A DNA stretch of 64,000 bases from Alteraurantiacibacter buctensis (GCF_009827655.1 NZ_WTYV01000002.1:744657-808656), one strand, 5' to 3'; counted from the stretch's first letter, positions 53,688 to 63,400 are shown. Numbers and translations: made by a program. Notes: generated by a model not told the origin, from the sequence alone.

Positions 53688-54557
53688 TTACTTGGGCTGG
53701 TAGGTCTGGTCTGGCCCGGGGAAACTGCGGGTACGCACTTCCTCGGCATAGTTCTGCGCCGCCGCAGCAATGATCGCGGCGACGTTCTCGTAGCGCTTCA
53801 CGAAGCGCGGCACGCGTTCAAACATGCCCACCATGTCGTCGGTCACAAGCACCTGCCCGTCACAGCGGGCCGAAGCGCCGATGCCGATGGTGGGGCAGGA
53901 TACCGCCTGGGTTACGGCCAGGCCCAGCGGCTCCACCACGCCTTCCAGCACGATGGCGAAAGCCCCGGCAGCGTCGAGCGCCTTGGCATCGCCCACGATC
54001 TTGGCAGCTTCCGCCTCGCTGCGCCCGCGCGGACCATAGCCGCCCAGCACGTTGACCGCCTGCGGCGTTAGGCCGACGTGGCCCATCACGGGAATGCCGC
54101 GCTGAACCAGGAAGGCCACGGTTTCGGCCATGGCCGCGCCGCCTTCCAGCTTGATGGCAGTGGCACCGCTGGCCTTCAGCAGGCGGGCCGCAGTGGCAAA
54201 GGCCTGTTCGGGCGAACCTTCGTAGCTGCCGAAAGGCAGGTCCACCACCACCACCGAGTGATAGGATCCGCGCACCACGGCGGCGGCGTGGTTCTCCATC
54301 ATCTCCACGGTCACCGGCACGCTGGAGGGCAGGCCATAGATCACCTGGCCCAGCGAATCGCCCACCAGCAGCAGGTCGCAATGGGCATCGAGCAACTGCG
54401 CCTGGCGGGCAGTATAGGCGGTGAGCATCACGATCGGCTCGGCCGTCACCCCGTCGCGCTTGCGATCGCGGATCGCCGGCACAGTCAGCCGCCGCATGGG
54501 CTGCGGCGTGGGATGCGCGCGGCTGGTGGAGGTGTCGAGGTTGAAGGTGGTGGACAT
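53688..54557 (-). CDS. panB: 3-methyl-2-oxobutanoate hydroxymethyltransferase (pantothenate synthesis)
   Basis: A 289-residue PanB, which makes ketopantoate from 2-oxoisovalerate and methylene-THF. Typical segments are [75 protein letters not shown] and [11 protein letters not shown]. The N-terminal ~25 residues are extra to the core. The gene is co-directional with DUF475. The 137-bp gap upstream has a 9-bp hairpin but no other recognised feature. Confidence 0.96.
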   Translation of the reverse strand: MSTTFNLDTSTSRAHPTPQPMRRLTVPAIRDRKRDGVTAEPIVMLTAYTARQAQLLDAHCDLLLVGDSLGQVIYGLPSSVPVTVEMMENHAAAVVRGSYHSVVVVDLPFGSYEGSPEQAFATAARLLKASGATAIKLEGGAAMAETVAFLVQRGIPVMGHVGLTPQAVNVLGGYGPRGRSEAEAAKIVGDAKALDAAGAFAIVLEGVVEPLGLAVTQAVSCPTIGIGASARCDGQVLVTDDMVGMFERVPRFVKRYENVAAIIAAAAQNYAEEVRTRSFPGPDQTYQPK

Positions 54558-54658
54558 GGCTGCCTTCTAGGGTCCGCGCTGCGCGCCAGCAAGTGCGCGT
54601 TCGGGCGTTGCCCCGATGGAGTGCGGGCCGCCACCGCCAGGAACGATGACGACCCGCT

Positions 54659-54686
54659 CCCTGACTGATTTGGGGGGCAGTCAGGG
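54659..54686 (-). terminator. Hairpin downstream of the FMN-binding stress protein gene
   Basis: A perfect 9-bp stem (CCCTGACTG/CAGTCAGGG) around a 10-nt loop lies 8 bp beyond the stop at 54695 on the minus strand. It has no T tract, so it may be a transcript-stabilising hairpin or a weak terminator. Confidence 0.4.
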
Positions 54687-54694
54687 TGGACTTG

Positions 54695-55162
54695 CTACAG
54701 GCTGGTTTCCACGTGTTCCTTGGCCGCTTCGTCCTGCACGTCGAAGCCCAGCAGCATCTTGATGTTGTCGATCATGCCCAGATCGCTGTTCCAGATTTCG
54801 GCCTTGCTTAGGTCCATCCGCAGTAGGAGCAGTCGGGGGTCGTCCTTGCCTTCGAACCACGAGGCGATGATCGGGCTCCAGAACTGGTCCACCCGCTCGC
54901 GGCTGGTTTCGGTGACCAGGGTGCCGTCCAGACGGGTGAAGAGCTGGTTGTCCTTGGCCGCAAAGGTGGCGGTTGCCGGTCCGCCGGCGGCCAGGTGGTG
55001 CTCCTTGCTGGTGAAGAACCAGATGGCGCCGTTGGCATCCTTGTCGAGCTGGGCGGTCATCGGCACGGCGCCTTCGGGCTGGCCGTTGCGCTGCAGGAAC
55101 ACGAAGGGGCTGGCCGCCAGCGCGGTCCAGAACTGGTGCTTGAGGTCTTTAGTGGTGCTCAT
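54695..55162 (-). CDS. Pyridoxamine 5'-phosphate oxidase-family general stress protein
   Basis: A 155-residue split-barrel flavin-binding protein (begins STTKDLKHQFWTALAASPFV). Segments such as AIWFFTSKEHHLA, FAAKDNQLFTRLDGT and QFWSPIIASWFEGKDDPRL are typical of the general-stress-protein branch of this superfamily. Its cofactor and substrate are not certain. ATG at 55162 has AAGGAG upstream. It is divergent from imuA, with 105 bp between the starts, and the SOS box lies in this gap, 75 bp upstream of its own start. Confidence 0.87.
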   Translation of the reverse strand: MSTTKDLKHQFWTALAASPFVFLQRNGQPEGAVPMTAQLDKDANGAIWFFTSKEHHLAAGGPATATFAAKDNQLFTRLDGTLVTETSRERVDQFWSPIIASWFEGKDDPRLLLLRMDLSKAEIWNSDLGMIDNIKMLLGFDVQDEAAKEHVETSL

Positions 55163-55237
55163 CTGGTATTCTCCTTTGTGAGGCCAACGGCACAGCCGCG
55201 CTGGCGTTCCCGCGGGATTGCCAAAGCCCATCTGTGA

Positions 55238-55252
55238 GAACATAAATAGAAC
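55238..55252 (+). promoter_or_regulatory. LexA (SOS) box upstream of imuA
   Basis: GAAC-ATAAATA-GAAC is an exact match to the alphaproteobacterial direct-repeat LexA site (GAAC-N7-GAAC / GTTC-N7-GTTC). It lies 16 bp before the imuA ATG. It controls imuA-imuB and possibly the following genes. Confidence 0.9.
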
Positions 55253-55267
55253 ATCGGAGCGATTCGC

Positions 55268-56029
55268 ATGGACCTTGCCACCCTTCCCACGGCTGCCCGG
55301 CTGCTGACGCTGGGGCAGGGCGCACCGCGCTGGCGGCCCGGTCTGCCTCCGGCGGGCCCCGTGCATCACGAGATTTTCGCCCCTGCCGACGAAGCGGGCG
55401 GGGCCGCTTTCGCCCTGGCCCTGGCGCTCGATAGCCTGCGTGCACAAGCCCCCGGGGAGGAGGCGCGACGTGGCGTGTTCCTGGCGGAAAGGCCGCTGCT
55501 GTGGGTGCAGGATGCCGCTTCGATCCGGAAGGCTGGGCGGCCCTATGCTCCCGGCCTGCCGCCTGCTTGGCGCAACCGGGTGATCCACGTGGCGGTGAAG
55601 GATGCCGCCGATGCCCTGTTCGCGCTGGAGGAGGGGATGCGCTGCCGCGACCTGGCCTGCGTGATCGGGGAGATATGCGGCAATCCGCGCGCGCTGGACC
55701 TCACCGCCTCGCGCCGGCTGGGGCTGGCGGCGGAAAGGCACGGCGTGCCGCTGTTCCTGGTGCGCCACGATGCCGCGCGCGACATCAGCTCGGCGCGGAT
55801 GCGCTGGCAGGTGCGCTCTGCCGCGTCACCCCTGCCGCGCTGGAATGCGGCGGCACCCCGGGCCGGGCCGGGGGTCGGCTCGTGGCATGCCGAACTGTTC
55901 CGCGCCCGCACCCACCCTCCCGGAGAATGGACCCTGCACGATGACGGACAGACCCTCATCGCCGAGCGGCCGGTCGCTCACGCCACCGCGCCGGATCATG
56001 GCGCTATGGCTGGCGCGGCTGGCGCTTGA
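55268..56029 (+). CDS. imuA: ImuA, SOS mutasome accessory protein (RecA-like)
   Basis: A 253-residue ImuA/SulA-like protein. The N-terminal part (VHHEIFAPADEAGGAAFALAL) and the segment DLACVIGEICGNPRALDLTASRRLGLAAERHG are typical of ImuA, which has a RecA-like fold without a proper Walker A. In mycobacterial and caulobacterial systems ImuA and ImuB recruit DnaE2 to damaged DNA. It is directly downstream of a LexA box, and imuB overlaps its 3' end by 89 bp, so the two are translated from one message. Confidence 0.93.
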   Translation: MDLATLPTAARLLTLGQGAPRWRPGLPPAGPVHHEIFAPADEAGGAAFALALALDSLRAQAPGEEARRGVFLAERPLLWVQDAASIRKAGRPYAPGLPPAWRNRVIHVAVKDAADALFALEEGMRCRDLACVIGEICGNPRALDLTASRRLGLAAERHGVPLFLVRHDAARDISSARMRWQVRSAASPLPRWNAAAPRAGPGVGSWHAELFRARTHPPGEWTLHDDGQTLIAERPVAHATAPDHGAMAGAAGA

Positions 56030-57548
56030 CCGCTGGCGTCAGGCGCAAGGTTGCGCGCGCGGGGAGGGATCCGATGCCCAGCCGCTGGCGCTGGTAACCG
56101 AAACCGCACACGGGCCGCGCATCGATGCCGCGAACGATGCCGGCGCTGCGGGCGGGGCCGCGCCCGGCATGTTGCTGGCCGATGCCCGTACGCTGTGCCC
56201 TGCCTTGCAGGTGGTCGCTTCGGACCCCGCAGGCGATCTTGCTTTCCTTGAACGGCTGGCGCTGTGGGCGCGGCGCTGGGGGCCATGGTCGGCAATGGAT
56301 GCGCCCGATGGCCTGCTGGTGGACGTGACCGCCGTGGCTCACCTGTTCGGCGGCGAGGAAGCGCTGCTGGCCGATGTCCACCGCCAGCTGGAGGCGCGCG
56401 GGCTGGCGGTCCGCGCTGCCATTGGCCCCACGGCGGGATCGGCCTGGGCGCTGGCCCGCTATGGCCCGCCGGCTGCCATCCTGTCTCCCGGCGAGGACGT
56501 GATCGCCCGCCTGGCCGCGCTGCCGGTGGCGGCGTTGCGGCTGGATGATGACGTGCTGCTGGTGTTGCGCCGGCTGGGGCTGAAGCGGCTGGGTGACCTT
56601 GCGGGAATAGGCGAGGGCACGGGAGGCCGCGATGCCGTGCAGCGCCGCTTCCGCAACCGCCGCTCGCCCGCCGCCAACCCGCTGATCCGGCTGGACCAGA
56701 TTGCCGGGCGCGTGCCCGAACCGCTGCTGCCGGTGATCGCGGTGGAACCCTGCCTGGCCGAGCGGCGCCTGCTGGAACCCATCCGCCACCGCCCCTTGCT
56801 CGATCAGGTGCTGGCCGACCTGGCGGGAGACATGGTGCGCCTGCTCGAAGCGCGCGGAGAAGGCGCGCGGCGGTTGGAGCTGGGGTTGTGGCGGGTGGAT
56901 GGCGAGGTGGTGGTGCGCCGCCTGGAACTGGCTGCGGCCACCCGTGATGTGGCCCACGTCTGCCGTCTGTTCGCCACCCGGCTGGACGATGTCGATGCCG
57001 GTTTCGGGATCGAGCTGGTGCGCCTGCTGGCCACCTGGACCGAGCCGCTGGCCCTGGCCCAGGCCGATCTGGATGCCGCAGCCGATGCCCATGGCATATC
57101 ACTGGCGGCCTGCATCGACCGGCTGACCGTGCGGTTGGGGGCCAAGGCCTTAAGCCGCCCCGTGCCGCGCGGCAGTCATAAGCCCGAGCGGGCGCAGGGC
57201 TGGCAGGCGCCGCTCGATCCGGTCAGGCCTTCTCAGGAAGTCTTTGCTTTCCACAGCAGACCATTGAAATTACTTGAACGTTCAGAGTCTATCGCAGTCA
57301 TCTACGCCAGTCCTGACGGCCTGCCGCGCCGGTTCAGTTGGCGGGGGCAGGCGCGCGAGGTGGCGCGGGTGGAGGGGCCGGAACGGATCAGCCCTGAATG
57401 GTGGCGCGAGAAGGGCGGATCCCGCCTGCGCGATTATTACCGGATCGAGGACGCAAGCGGCTGCCGCTACTGGATCTATCGCGAAGGCATCATGGGTGAC
57501 GCGCGCGGCGGCATGCCGCAGTGGTTCCTGCAGGGGTTGTTCGGCTGA
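55941..57548 (+). CDS. imuB: ImuB, catalytically inactive Y-family polymerase homologue
   Basis: About 535 residues. The polymerase-like N-terminal half starts ALWLARLALDRW and includes LLVDVTAVAHLFGGE in the place of the SIDE motif. The acidic residues needed for catalysis in active Y-family polymerases are not present, as in other ImuBs, which act as a scaffold between the sliding clamp, ImuA and DnaE2. The C-terminal ~120 residues are the ImuB-C domain (RPLKLLERSESI, DYYRIEDASG, YWIYREG). The start is ATG at 55941 or possibly 55998. Very long overlap with imuA. Confidence 0.9.
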   Translation: MTDRPSSPSGRSLTPPRRIMALWLARLALDRWRQAQGCARGEGSDAQPLALVTETAHGPRIDAANDAGAAGGAAPGMLLADARTLCPALQVVASDPAGDLAFLERLALWARRWGPWSAMDAPDGLLVDVTAVAHLFGGEEALLADVHRQLEARGLAVRAAIGPTAGSAWALARYGPPAAILSPGEDVIARLAALPVAALRLDDDVLLVLRRLGLKRLGDLAGIGEGTGGRDAVQRRFRNRRSPAANPLIRLDQIAGRVPEPLLPVIAVEPCLAERRLLEPIRHRPLLDQVLADLAGDMVRLLEARGEGARRLELGLWRVDGEVVVRRLELAAATRDVAHVCRLFATRLDDVDAGFGIELVRLLATWTEPLALAQADLDAAADAHGISLAACIDRLTVRLGAKALSRPVPRGSHKPERAQGWQAPLDPVRPSQEVFAFHSRPLKLLERSESIAVIYASPDGLPRRFSWRGQAREVARVEGPERISPEWWREKGGSRLRDYYRIEDASGCRYWIYREGIMGDARGGMPQWFLQGLFG

Positions 57549-57616
57549 TCCTGACCTCGCGTTTGCGACGAGCCGAACACGGGCGGCGGCAAATCCGCTA
57601 GGCACAACAAGCATCA

Positions 57617-57631
57617 GAACATATATAGAAC
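57617..57631 (+). promoter_or_regulatory. LexA (SOS) box directly upstream of the radical-SAM gene
   Basis: GAAC-ATATATA-GAAC is a perfect alphaproteobacterial LexA site, 86 bp after imuB ends and only 2 bp before the ATG at 57634. The radical-SAM, udgX and dnaE2 genes downstream are on the same strand, so this site may control all three. Confidence 0.9.
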
Positions 57632-57633
57632 AT

Positions 57634-58881
57634 ATGACCCATCCGACCGTTATCGAAAAGCTCGCCGTGTTGGCCGATGCGGCCAAATATGATGCCTCGT
57701 GCGCCTCTTCAGGCACCACCAAGCGCAGTTCAAAAGGGGTCAAAGGGGGCATAGGCTCTACCGAAGGGATGGGCATCTGCCATTCCTATGCGCCCGATGG
57801 CCGCTGCATCTCGCTGCTCAAGATCCTGCTGACCAACCACTGCATTTTCGATTGCCACTATTGCATCAACCGCAAGAGCAGCAACGTGGCCCGCGCCCGC
57901 TTCACCCCGCAGGAAGTGGCGGACCTGACGATGGCCTTCTATCGCCGCAATTACATCGAGGGGCTGTTCCTCTCATCGGGCATCGTGAAAAGCGCCGACC
58001 ACACGATGGAGCAGCTGGTGGAAACCGCGCGCATCCTGCGCCACGAGCACCAGTTCCGCGGCTATATCCACCTCAAGACCATACCCGAAGCCTCGCCCGA
58101 ACTGGTCCACCAGGCGGGCCTGCTGGCCGATCGCGTCTCCATCAACGTGGAACTGCCCACCGACAGCGGCCTGACCCGCCTGGCGCCGGACAAGAACGCG
58201 CGCCAGATCGAAGGGGCGATGGGGGGCATGAAGATGGCCATTGCCCAGGCGCGGGACGAGAAGAAGCGTTTTCGCCACGCGCCCACCTTTGCCCCCGCAG
58301 GGCAATCCACGCAGATGATCGTGGGGGCGGACGGGGCCAGCGATGCGGATATCGTGGGCAAGGCCAGCCGCCTGTACGACGGGTTCCGTCTGCGCCGGGT
58401 TTACTACTCCGCCTTCAGCCCTATTCCCGATGCCAGCGCCGTGCTGCCGCTGAAGCGCCCCCCGCTGATCCGCGAGCACCGGCTGTACCAGTCCGACTGG
58501 CTGATGCGGTTCTACGGCTATTCCGCGCAGGAGGTGGTGCAGGCGACCGACAGCATGGGCAACCTGCCGCTGGATATCGATCCCAAGCTCGCCTGGGCGT
58601 TGAAGTTTCGTGAACATTTTCCAGTGGATGTGAACCGTTGTTCGCGCGAGATGTTGCTCCGCGTGCCGGGGCTGGGCACGCGCGCCGTGGGCCAGATCCT
58701 CGCCAGCCGCCGCCATCGCACCTTGCGGCTGGAGGATGTGGGCAAGCTCACCGTCTCGGTAGCCAAGGTGCGCCCGTTCATCGTCACCTGTGACTGGCGG
58801 CCCACGCTGCTGACCGACCGGGCGGACCTCAGGGCCATGCTTGCCCCCAAGGCCGAGCAGCTTGAGCTGTTCGCGGCATGA
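57634..58881 (+). CDS. Putative DNA modification/repair radical-SAM protein (TIGR03916-like)
   Basis: A 415-residue radical-SAM enzyme. The cluster motif is Cys70-x3-Cys74-x2-Cys77 (CIFDCHYC). A helix-hairpin-helix stretch (LRVPGLGTRAVGQILASRR, about 342-360) suggests DNA binding. The protein ends EQLELFAA; QLELF at residues 409-413 matches the beta-clamp-binding pentapeptide (QLxLF). The family is usually encoded beside udgX or its partner gene, and its chemistry is unknown. ATG at 57634 fits family length but has no ribosome-binding site, because the LexA box sits directly upstream. Its stop overlaps udgX by 4 bp. Confidence 0.88.
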   Translation: MTHPTVIEKLAVLADAAKYDASCASSGTTKRSSKGVKGGIGSTEGMGICHSYAPDGRCISLLKILLTNHCIFDCHYCINRKSSNVARARFTPQEVADLTMAFYRRNYIEGLFLSSGIVKSADHTMEQLVETARILRHEHQFRGYIHLKTIPEASPELVHQAGLLADRVSINVELPTDSGLTRLAPDKNARQIEGAMGGMKMAIAQARDEKKRFRHAPTFAPAGQSTQMIVGADGASDADIVGKASRLYDGFRLRRVYYSAFSPIPDASAVLPLKRPPLIREHRLYQSDWLMRFYGYSAQEVVQATDSMGNLPLDIDPKLAWALKFREHFPVDVNRCSREMLLRVPGLGTRAVGQILASRRHRTLRLEDVGKLTVSVAKVRPFIVTCDWRPTLLTDRADLRAMLAPKAEQLELFAA

Positions 58882-60329
58882 CCGCGCTCCAGCATGTCCG
58901 CTTCGGCGCGTTCTACGCCGTGCATCTGCCGCAGCCGGACGATTTTTCCTTCTGGCGCGAGCGGGCGCGGCAACTGGTCCAGTGCGATGTGCCGCCCGAC
59001 CGGGTGGCGTGGCTGGAACCGGGGGCCAATGGCAACCTGTTTGCCAAGGGGGAAAGCCGCTTGCCCACACCGCCTGCCGATGCACGCGCGGTGCGGGCCA
59101 GCAAGGCCTTCGTGCAGGCGGCGCAGACCGCCATCTGCCACGCCGATCCTGCGCGGTTCGACCTGCTCTATCGCCTGTTGTGGCGGCTGCAGGGCAATCC
59201 GCGCGTGCTGGAAGACCGTGCTGACAATGATGTGCGGCGGCTGGACGAACTGACGCGGCAGGTGCGGCGTGACATCCACAAGATGCGCGCTTTCGTCCGC
59301 TTTCGCGTGGTGCCGCCCGATCCCGATGCGATGGGCCGGGAGACGCACGAGCACTACATCGCCTGGTTCGAGCCGGAACATCACATCCTGCGCAACAATG
59401 CCGGCTTCTTCACCCGCCGTTTTGCCGGGATGCGCTGGTCGATCCTGACCCCGCAGGGTTCGCTTCATTGGGATGGCGAAACACTGTGCGAGGGCCCGCC
59501 CGCGCTGAAGGCCGATGCCCCGGCGGGCGATGCGATGGAGGAACTCTGGCGCCGTTACTACGCTTCCATCTTCAACCCCGCGCGACTGAAGATCGGTGCA
59601 ATGCTGAAAGAAATGCCGCGCAAGTATTGGAAAAACATGCCTGAAACCGCGCTGATCGCCGATCTGGTGGCCGGCGCGCAGGGGCGGGAGGCGGCGATGG
59701 TGGCAGCAGGCACGGTGGACATGGGTGAGCGGCCCGAGACGCTGGCGGCGATCGACCGGGCGATCCACGCCTGCCGGAAATGCCCCATCGGCCTGCTGGA
59801 GAACCGCGCGGTGATGGGCGAGGGGCCGCCGGGTGCGCCGCTGATGATCGTGGGCGAGCAGCCGGGCGACCAGGAGGACCTGGCTGGCAAACCCTTCGTC
59901 GGCCCTGCCGGGCAACTGCTGGACAGGCACCTTGAGCGCGCGGGGATCGATCGGCAGGCGGCTTATGTCACCAATGGGGTGAAGCACTTCAAGTTCGTGA
60001 TGCGGGGGAAAAGGCGGCTGCACCAGTCGCCCACCGCCAAGGAGATCGACACCTGCCGCTGGTGGCTGGAAGGTGAGCGGGCCTTGGTGAAGCCGAAAGT
60101 GGTGCTGGCCCTGGGTGCCAGCGCCGCACGCAGCCTGCTGGGCCGCACCGCCAGCATCGCCCGCGAACGGGGGCGGCCACACGCGTTGGATGATGGCAGC
60201 GAGCTGTGGATCACCGCCCATCCGTCCTACCTGCTGCGGCTGGAGGGTGCGGCGCAGGAGGAACAGGAGCGGTTGTTCGCAGCAGACCTTGCCGCCGTGG
60301 CCGGGCGGCTGGCGGAGCTTGTGGAGTGA
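58878..60329 (+). CDS. udgX: UdgX family uracil-DNA-binding protein with N-terminal DUF4130 domain
   Basis: A 483-residue two-part protein. Residues ~1-255 are a DUF4130-like domain that in other genomes is a separate radical-SAM-associated protein (TIGR03915 type). Residues ~285-483 are the UdgX uracil-DNA glycosylase fold: Fe-S ligands at Cys299/Cys302, GEQPGDQED (326-334), the family loop KRRLHQ (378-383) with His382 as the residue expected to trap uracil-DNA covalently, and HPSYLLR (448-454). UdgX binds uracil sites irreversibly. It overlaps the radical-SAM gene by ATGA. Confidence 0.9.
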   Translation: MTALQHVRFGAFYAVHLPQPDDFSFWRERARQLVQCDVPPDRVAWLEPGANGNLFAKGESRLPTPPADARAVRASKAFVQAAQTAICHADPARFDLLYRLLWRLQGNPRVLEDRADNDVRRLDELTRQVRRDIHKMRAFVRFRVVPPDPDAMGRETHEHYIAWFEPEHHILRNNAGFFTRRFAGMRWSILTPQGSLHWDGETLCEGPPALKADAPAGDAMEELWRRYYASIFNPARLKIGAMLKEMPRKYWKNMPETALIADLVAGAQGREAAMVAAGTVDMGERPETLAAIDRAIHACRKCPIGLLENRAVMGEGPPGAPLMIVGEQPGDQEDLAGKPFVGPAGQLLDRHLERAGIDRQAAYVTNGVKHFKFVMRGKRRLHQSPTAKEIDTCRWWLEGERALVKPKVVLALGASAARSLLGRTASIARERGRPHALDDGSELWITAHPSYLLRLEGAAQEEQERLFAADLAAVAGRLAELVE

Positions 60330-60340
60330 AGCCCTTCAAT

Positions 60341-60430
60341 TCGTCATTGCGAGGCCGCAGGCCGAAGCAATCCAGTGCGTGTTACGCGGCTCTGGATTGC
60401 TTTGTCGGCTACGCCTCCTCGCAATGACGA
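60341..60430. repeat. Nested palindromic (REP/MITE-like) repeat between udgX and dnaE2
   Basis: A 90-bp element with an outer 14-bp perfect inverted repeat (TCGTCATTGCGAGG, 60341-60354 and 60417-60430) and an inner 11-bp perfect one (AAGCAATCCAG, 60365-60375 and 60392-60402). The arms resemble common interspersed repeats built on CATTGCGAGG...GAAGCAATCC. It begins 11 bp after the udgX stop and ends 10 bp before the dnaE2 ATG, so the transcript would fold into a large hairpin just before the dnaE2 ribosome-binding site. Confidence 0.85.
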
Positions 60431-60440
60431 GGGGGTTGGA

Positions 60441-63400
60441 ATGCCCGAAAACGACCTCCTCGTCCCCCGCCGCACGATCGAACTCGATCCGGATGGCCTA
60501 ACCCCACCCGAGCGCGCGCCTTATGTCGAACTGGGCCTGGCGACCTGCTTTTCCTTTCTGCGCGGCGCTTCCGATGCGGTGGACCTGGCCCTGCGGGCGC
60601 GGGCGCTGGGCTATGATGCGCTGGGTATTGCCGACGTCAACTCCATGGCCGGGGTGGTGCGGCTGCATTGCGAGGCAAAAACGCTCAAGATAAAGCCAGT
60701 TATCGGCTGCAGGATAGAAACGGTGGAAGGCCTTGCCTTCCTTGCCTATCCGGAAAACAGGGCCGCCTATGGTCGCCTGTGCCGGCTGATTTCCGCCGGA
60801 CGCATGGGACGGCTGGATGGCACCTGGCAGGACAAGGGCGTGTGCGAGATCAGCCTGCCGATGCTGGCCGACCACGCCGAAGGCGTGCACCTGGTGCTGT
60901 TGCCGCCACGCGATCTGGACGCCCGCCTGACCGTGACCGCCTGGGGCAACAACGTGGTGACGCTGGAGCGCGAAGCTTTCGCCCCCGAGGTGGCCGGCAG
61001 TTTTGCCGAAGTCCTGCCCCATCTGGCTGCCGGTTTGCCTGCCTTGTGCCATGTGGGGGCCAGCTACCTCTATTGCGGGGACGATCTGGCACGGATCGAG
61101 CGGCTGGATATGCTGGCGCGGGCAAATGGCCTCTCGCTGCTGGCTACCAACGACGTGCTCTATCACGCACCCGAGCGCCGTCCGCTGCATGACGTGATGA
61201 CAGCCATCCGCCACAAGACCACCGTGGCCGCCGCCGGTCACCTGCTGGAAGCCAATGCCGAGCGGCACCTGAAAAGCCCTGACGAGATGGCGCGGCTGTT
61301 CGCCCGCTGGCCCCACGCCGTGGCCGCCACCCGCGCGCTGGCCGATGCCTGCCGGTTCTCGCTGGACGAACTGCGCTATGAATATCCGGAGGAGATCTAT
61401 CCCGATGGGCTGACTCCGCAGGCTTTCCTGGAACAGCAGACTTGGGTGGGGGCACGGGGCCGCTATCCCGAAGGCGTGCCCGATGCCGTGCGCGAGACGC
61501 TGGAGCGTGAGCTGGCGCTGATCGCCAAGCTGGACCTGGCGCGCTATTTCCTGACCATCAAGGACATCGTCGATTTCGCCCGCAGGTGCGATCCGCCGAT
61601 CCTGTGCCAGGGGCGCGGCAGCGCGGCCAATTCGGCGGTCTGCTACGTGCTGGGCATCACCAGCGTGGACCCCGCCAAGCATGCCCTGCTGTTCGATCGC
61701 TTCATCTCCGAAGAGCGCAAGGAGCCGCCCGATATCGACGTCGATTTCGAGCACGAGCGGCGCGAGGAGGTGATCCAGCACATCTACAGCAAGTATGGCC
61801 GCCACCGCGCGGGCCTGTGCGCTACGGTGATCCACTATCGCCCGCGCATGGCCATCCGCGAGGTTGGCAAGGCCATGGGCCTCAGCGAAGATGTCACCAG
61901 CGCGCTTGCCCGCACGGTCTGGGGCGGGTGGGGGCGCGAGATTGGCGAACAGCACGTGGCCGAAACCGGCATGGACGTGACCGACCCGCACCTGCGCCGC
62001 GTGCTGAAGCTGACCGAGCAGATGATCGGCATGCCGCGCCACCTGGGCCAGCACGTGGGCGGCTTTATCCTGACGCAGAACCCGCTGACCGAGACGGTGC
62101 CGATCGGCAACGGGGCCATGCCCGACCGCACCTTCATCGAGTGGGACAAGGACGATATCGAGGCGCTGGGCATCCTGAAGGTGGACGTGCTGGCGCTGGG
62201 CATGCTCACCTGCATCCGCAAGTGCCTGGACCTGCTGGGCGCGCACCACGGGCGCGAGCTGACGCTGGCCACGGTCCCGCGCGAGGATCCGGAGGTTTAC
62301 GCCATGCTGCGCAAAGGCGATTCGCTGGGCGTGTTCCAGGTGGAAAGCCGCGCGCAGATGAACATGCTGCCGCGCCTGCGCCCGCGCGAGTTCTATGACC
62401 TGGTGATCCAGGTGGCCATCGTGCGACCGGGGCCGATCCAGGGCGACATGGTCCATCCCTACCTGAAGCGGCGACGCGGGGCGGAAGCCGTGCAGATTCC
62501 AGCGCCCGCGCCCGAACACGGCCCGCCGGACGAACTGACCAGCATCCTGGGCCGCACGCTGGGGGTGCCGATCTTCCAGGAACAGGCGATGAAGATCGCG
62601 CTGGATGCGGCAAGGTTCTCCAGCCTGGAGGCCAACCGGCTGAGGAAGGCCATGGCCACCTTCCGCAGCCGTGGCATGGTGGGCGAGCTGCAGGACATGA
62701 TGGTGGAGCGCATGGTGGCGCGCGGCTATGATCGCGACTTCGCCCAGCGCTGCTTCAACCAGATCAGGGGCTTTGGCGAATACGGCTTCCCCGAAAGCCA
62801 CGCCGCCAGCTTTGCCCACTTGGTCTATGTTTCCAGCTGGCTGAAATGCCACTTCCCGGCGGCCTTTGCCTGCGGCCTGCTCAATTCCCAGCCGATGGGC
62901 TTCTATGCCCCGGCGCAGATCGTGCGGGATGCGCGCGAGCATGGCGTCATGGTGCTGGCGGTGGACGTGAATTGCAGCGAGTGGGACTGCACGCTGGAGC
63001 CGCAGGGGGAGGGCCGGGTGGCCCTTCGCCTGGGCCTGCGCCAGGTGGATGGCCTGCCCGAACACGTCGCCGCCGCCATCGTCGCCGCGCGCGCGGAGGG
63101 CGGGGCTTTCCGCGACGTGGCCGACGTGCGCGCCCGGGCACGGATCGGGCCGGCCCATGTGGAGCGGCTGGCCAGCGCCGATGCCTTCGGCTCGATCACC
63201 CTGTCGCGCCGGCAGGCGCTGTGGGATGCCCGCAGCCTGATCGCCGCGCCCGACCTGCCGCTGTTCGCCCATGCCGATGCGCGCGACGAGGGGGCAGAAC
63301 GGGGCCGCGCGGTCCTGCCGCTGATGCCGCTATCGGAAGAAGTGGTGACCGATTACCAGACCACCCGTCTCAGCCTCAAGGCGCATCCCATGGCCTTCCT

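Noticed and set aside
57276-57283. GAACGTTC within imuB as a third SOS site
   Set aside because: It is a simple inverted palindrome without the seven-base spacer needed for the alphaproteobacterial LexA direct repeat, and it is inside coding sequence.
60498-63272. A 924-codon open frame on the minus strand across dnaE2
   Set aside because: High-GC codon bias opens the antisense frame; the + strand frame has full DnaE2 motifs and the antisense product is rich in His, Gln and Arg without domain structure.
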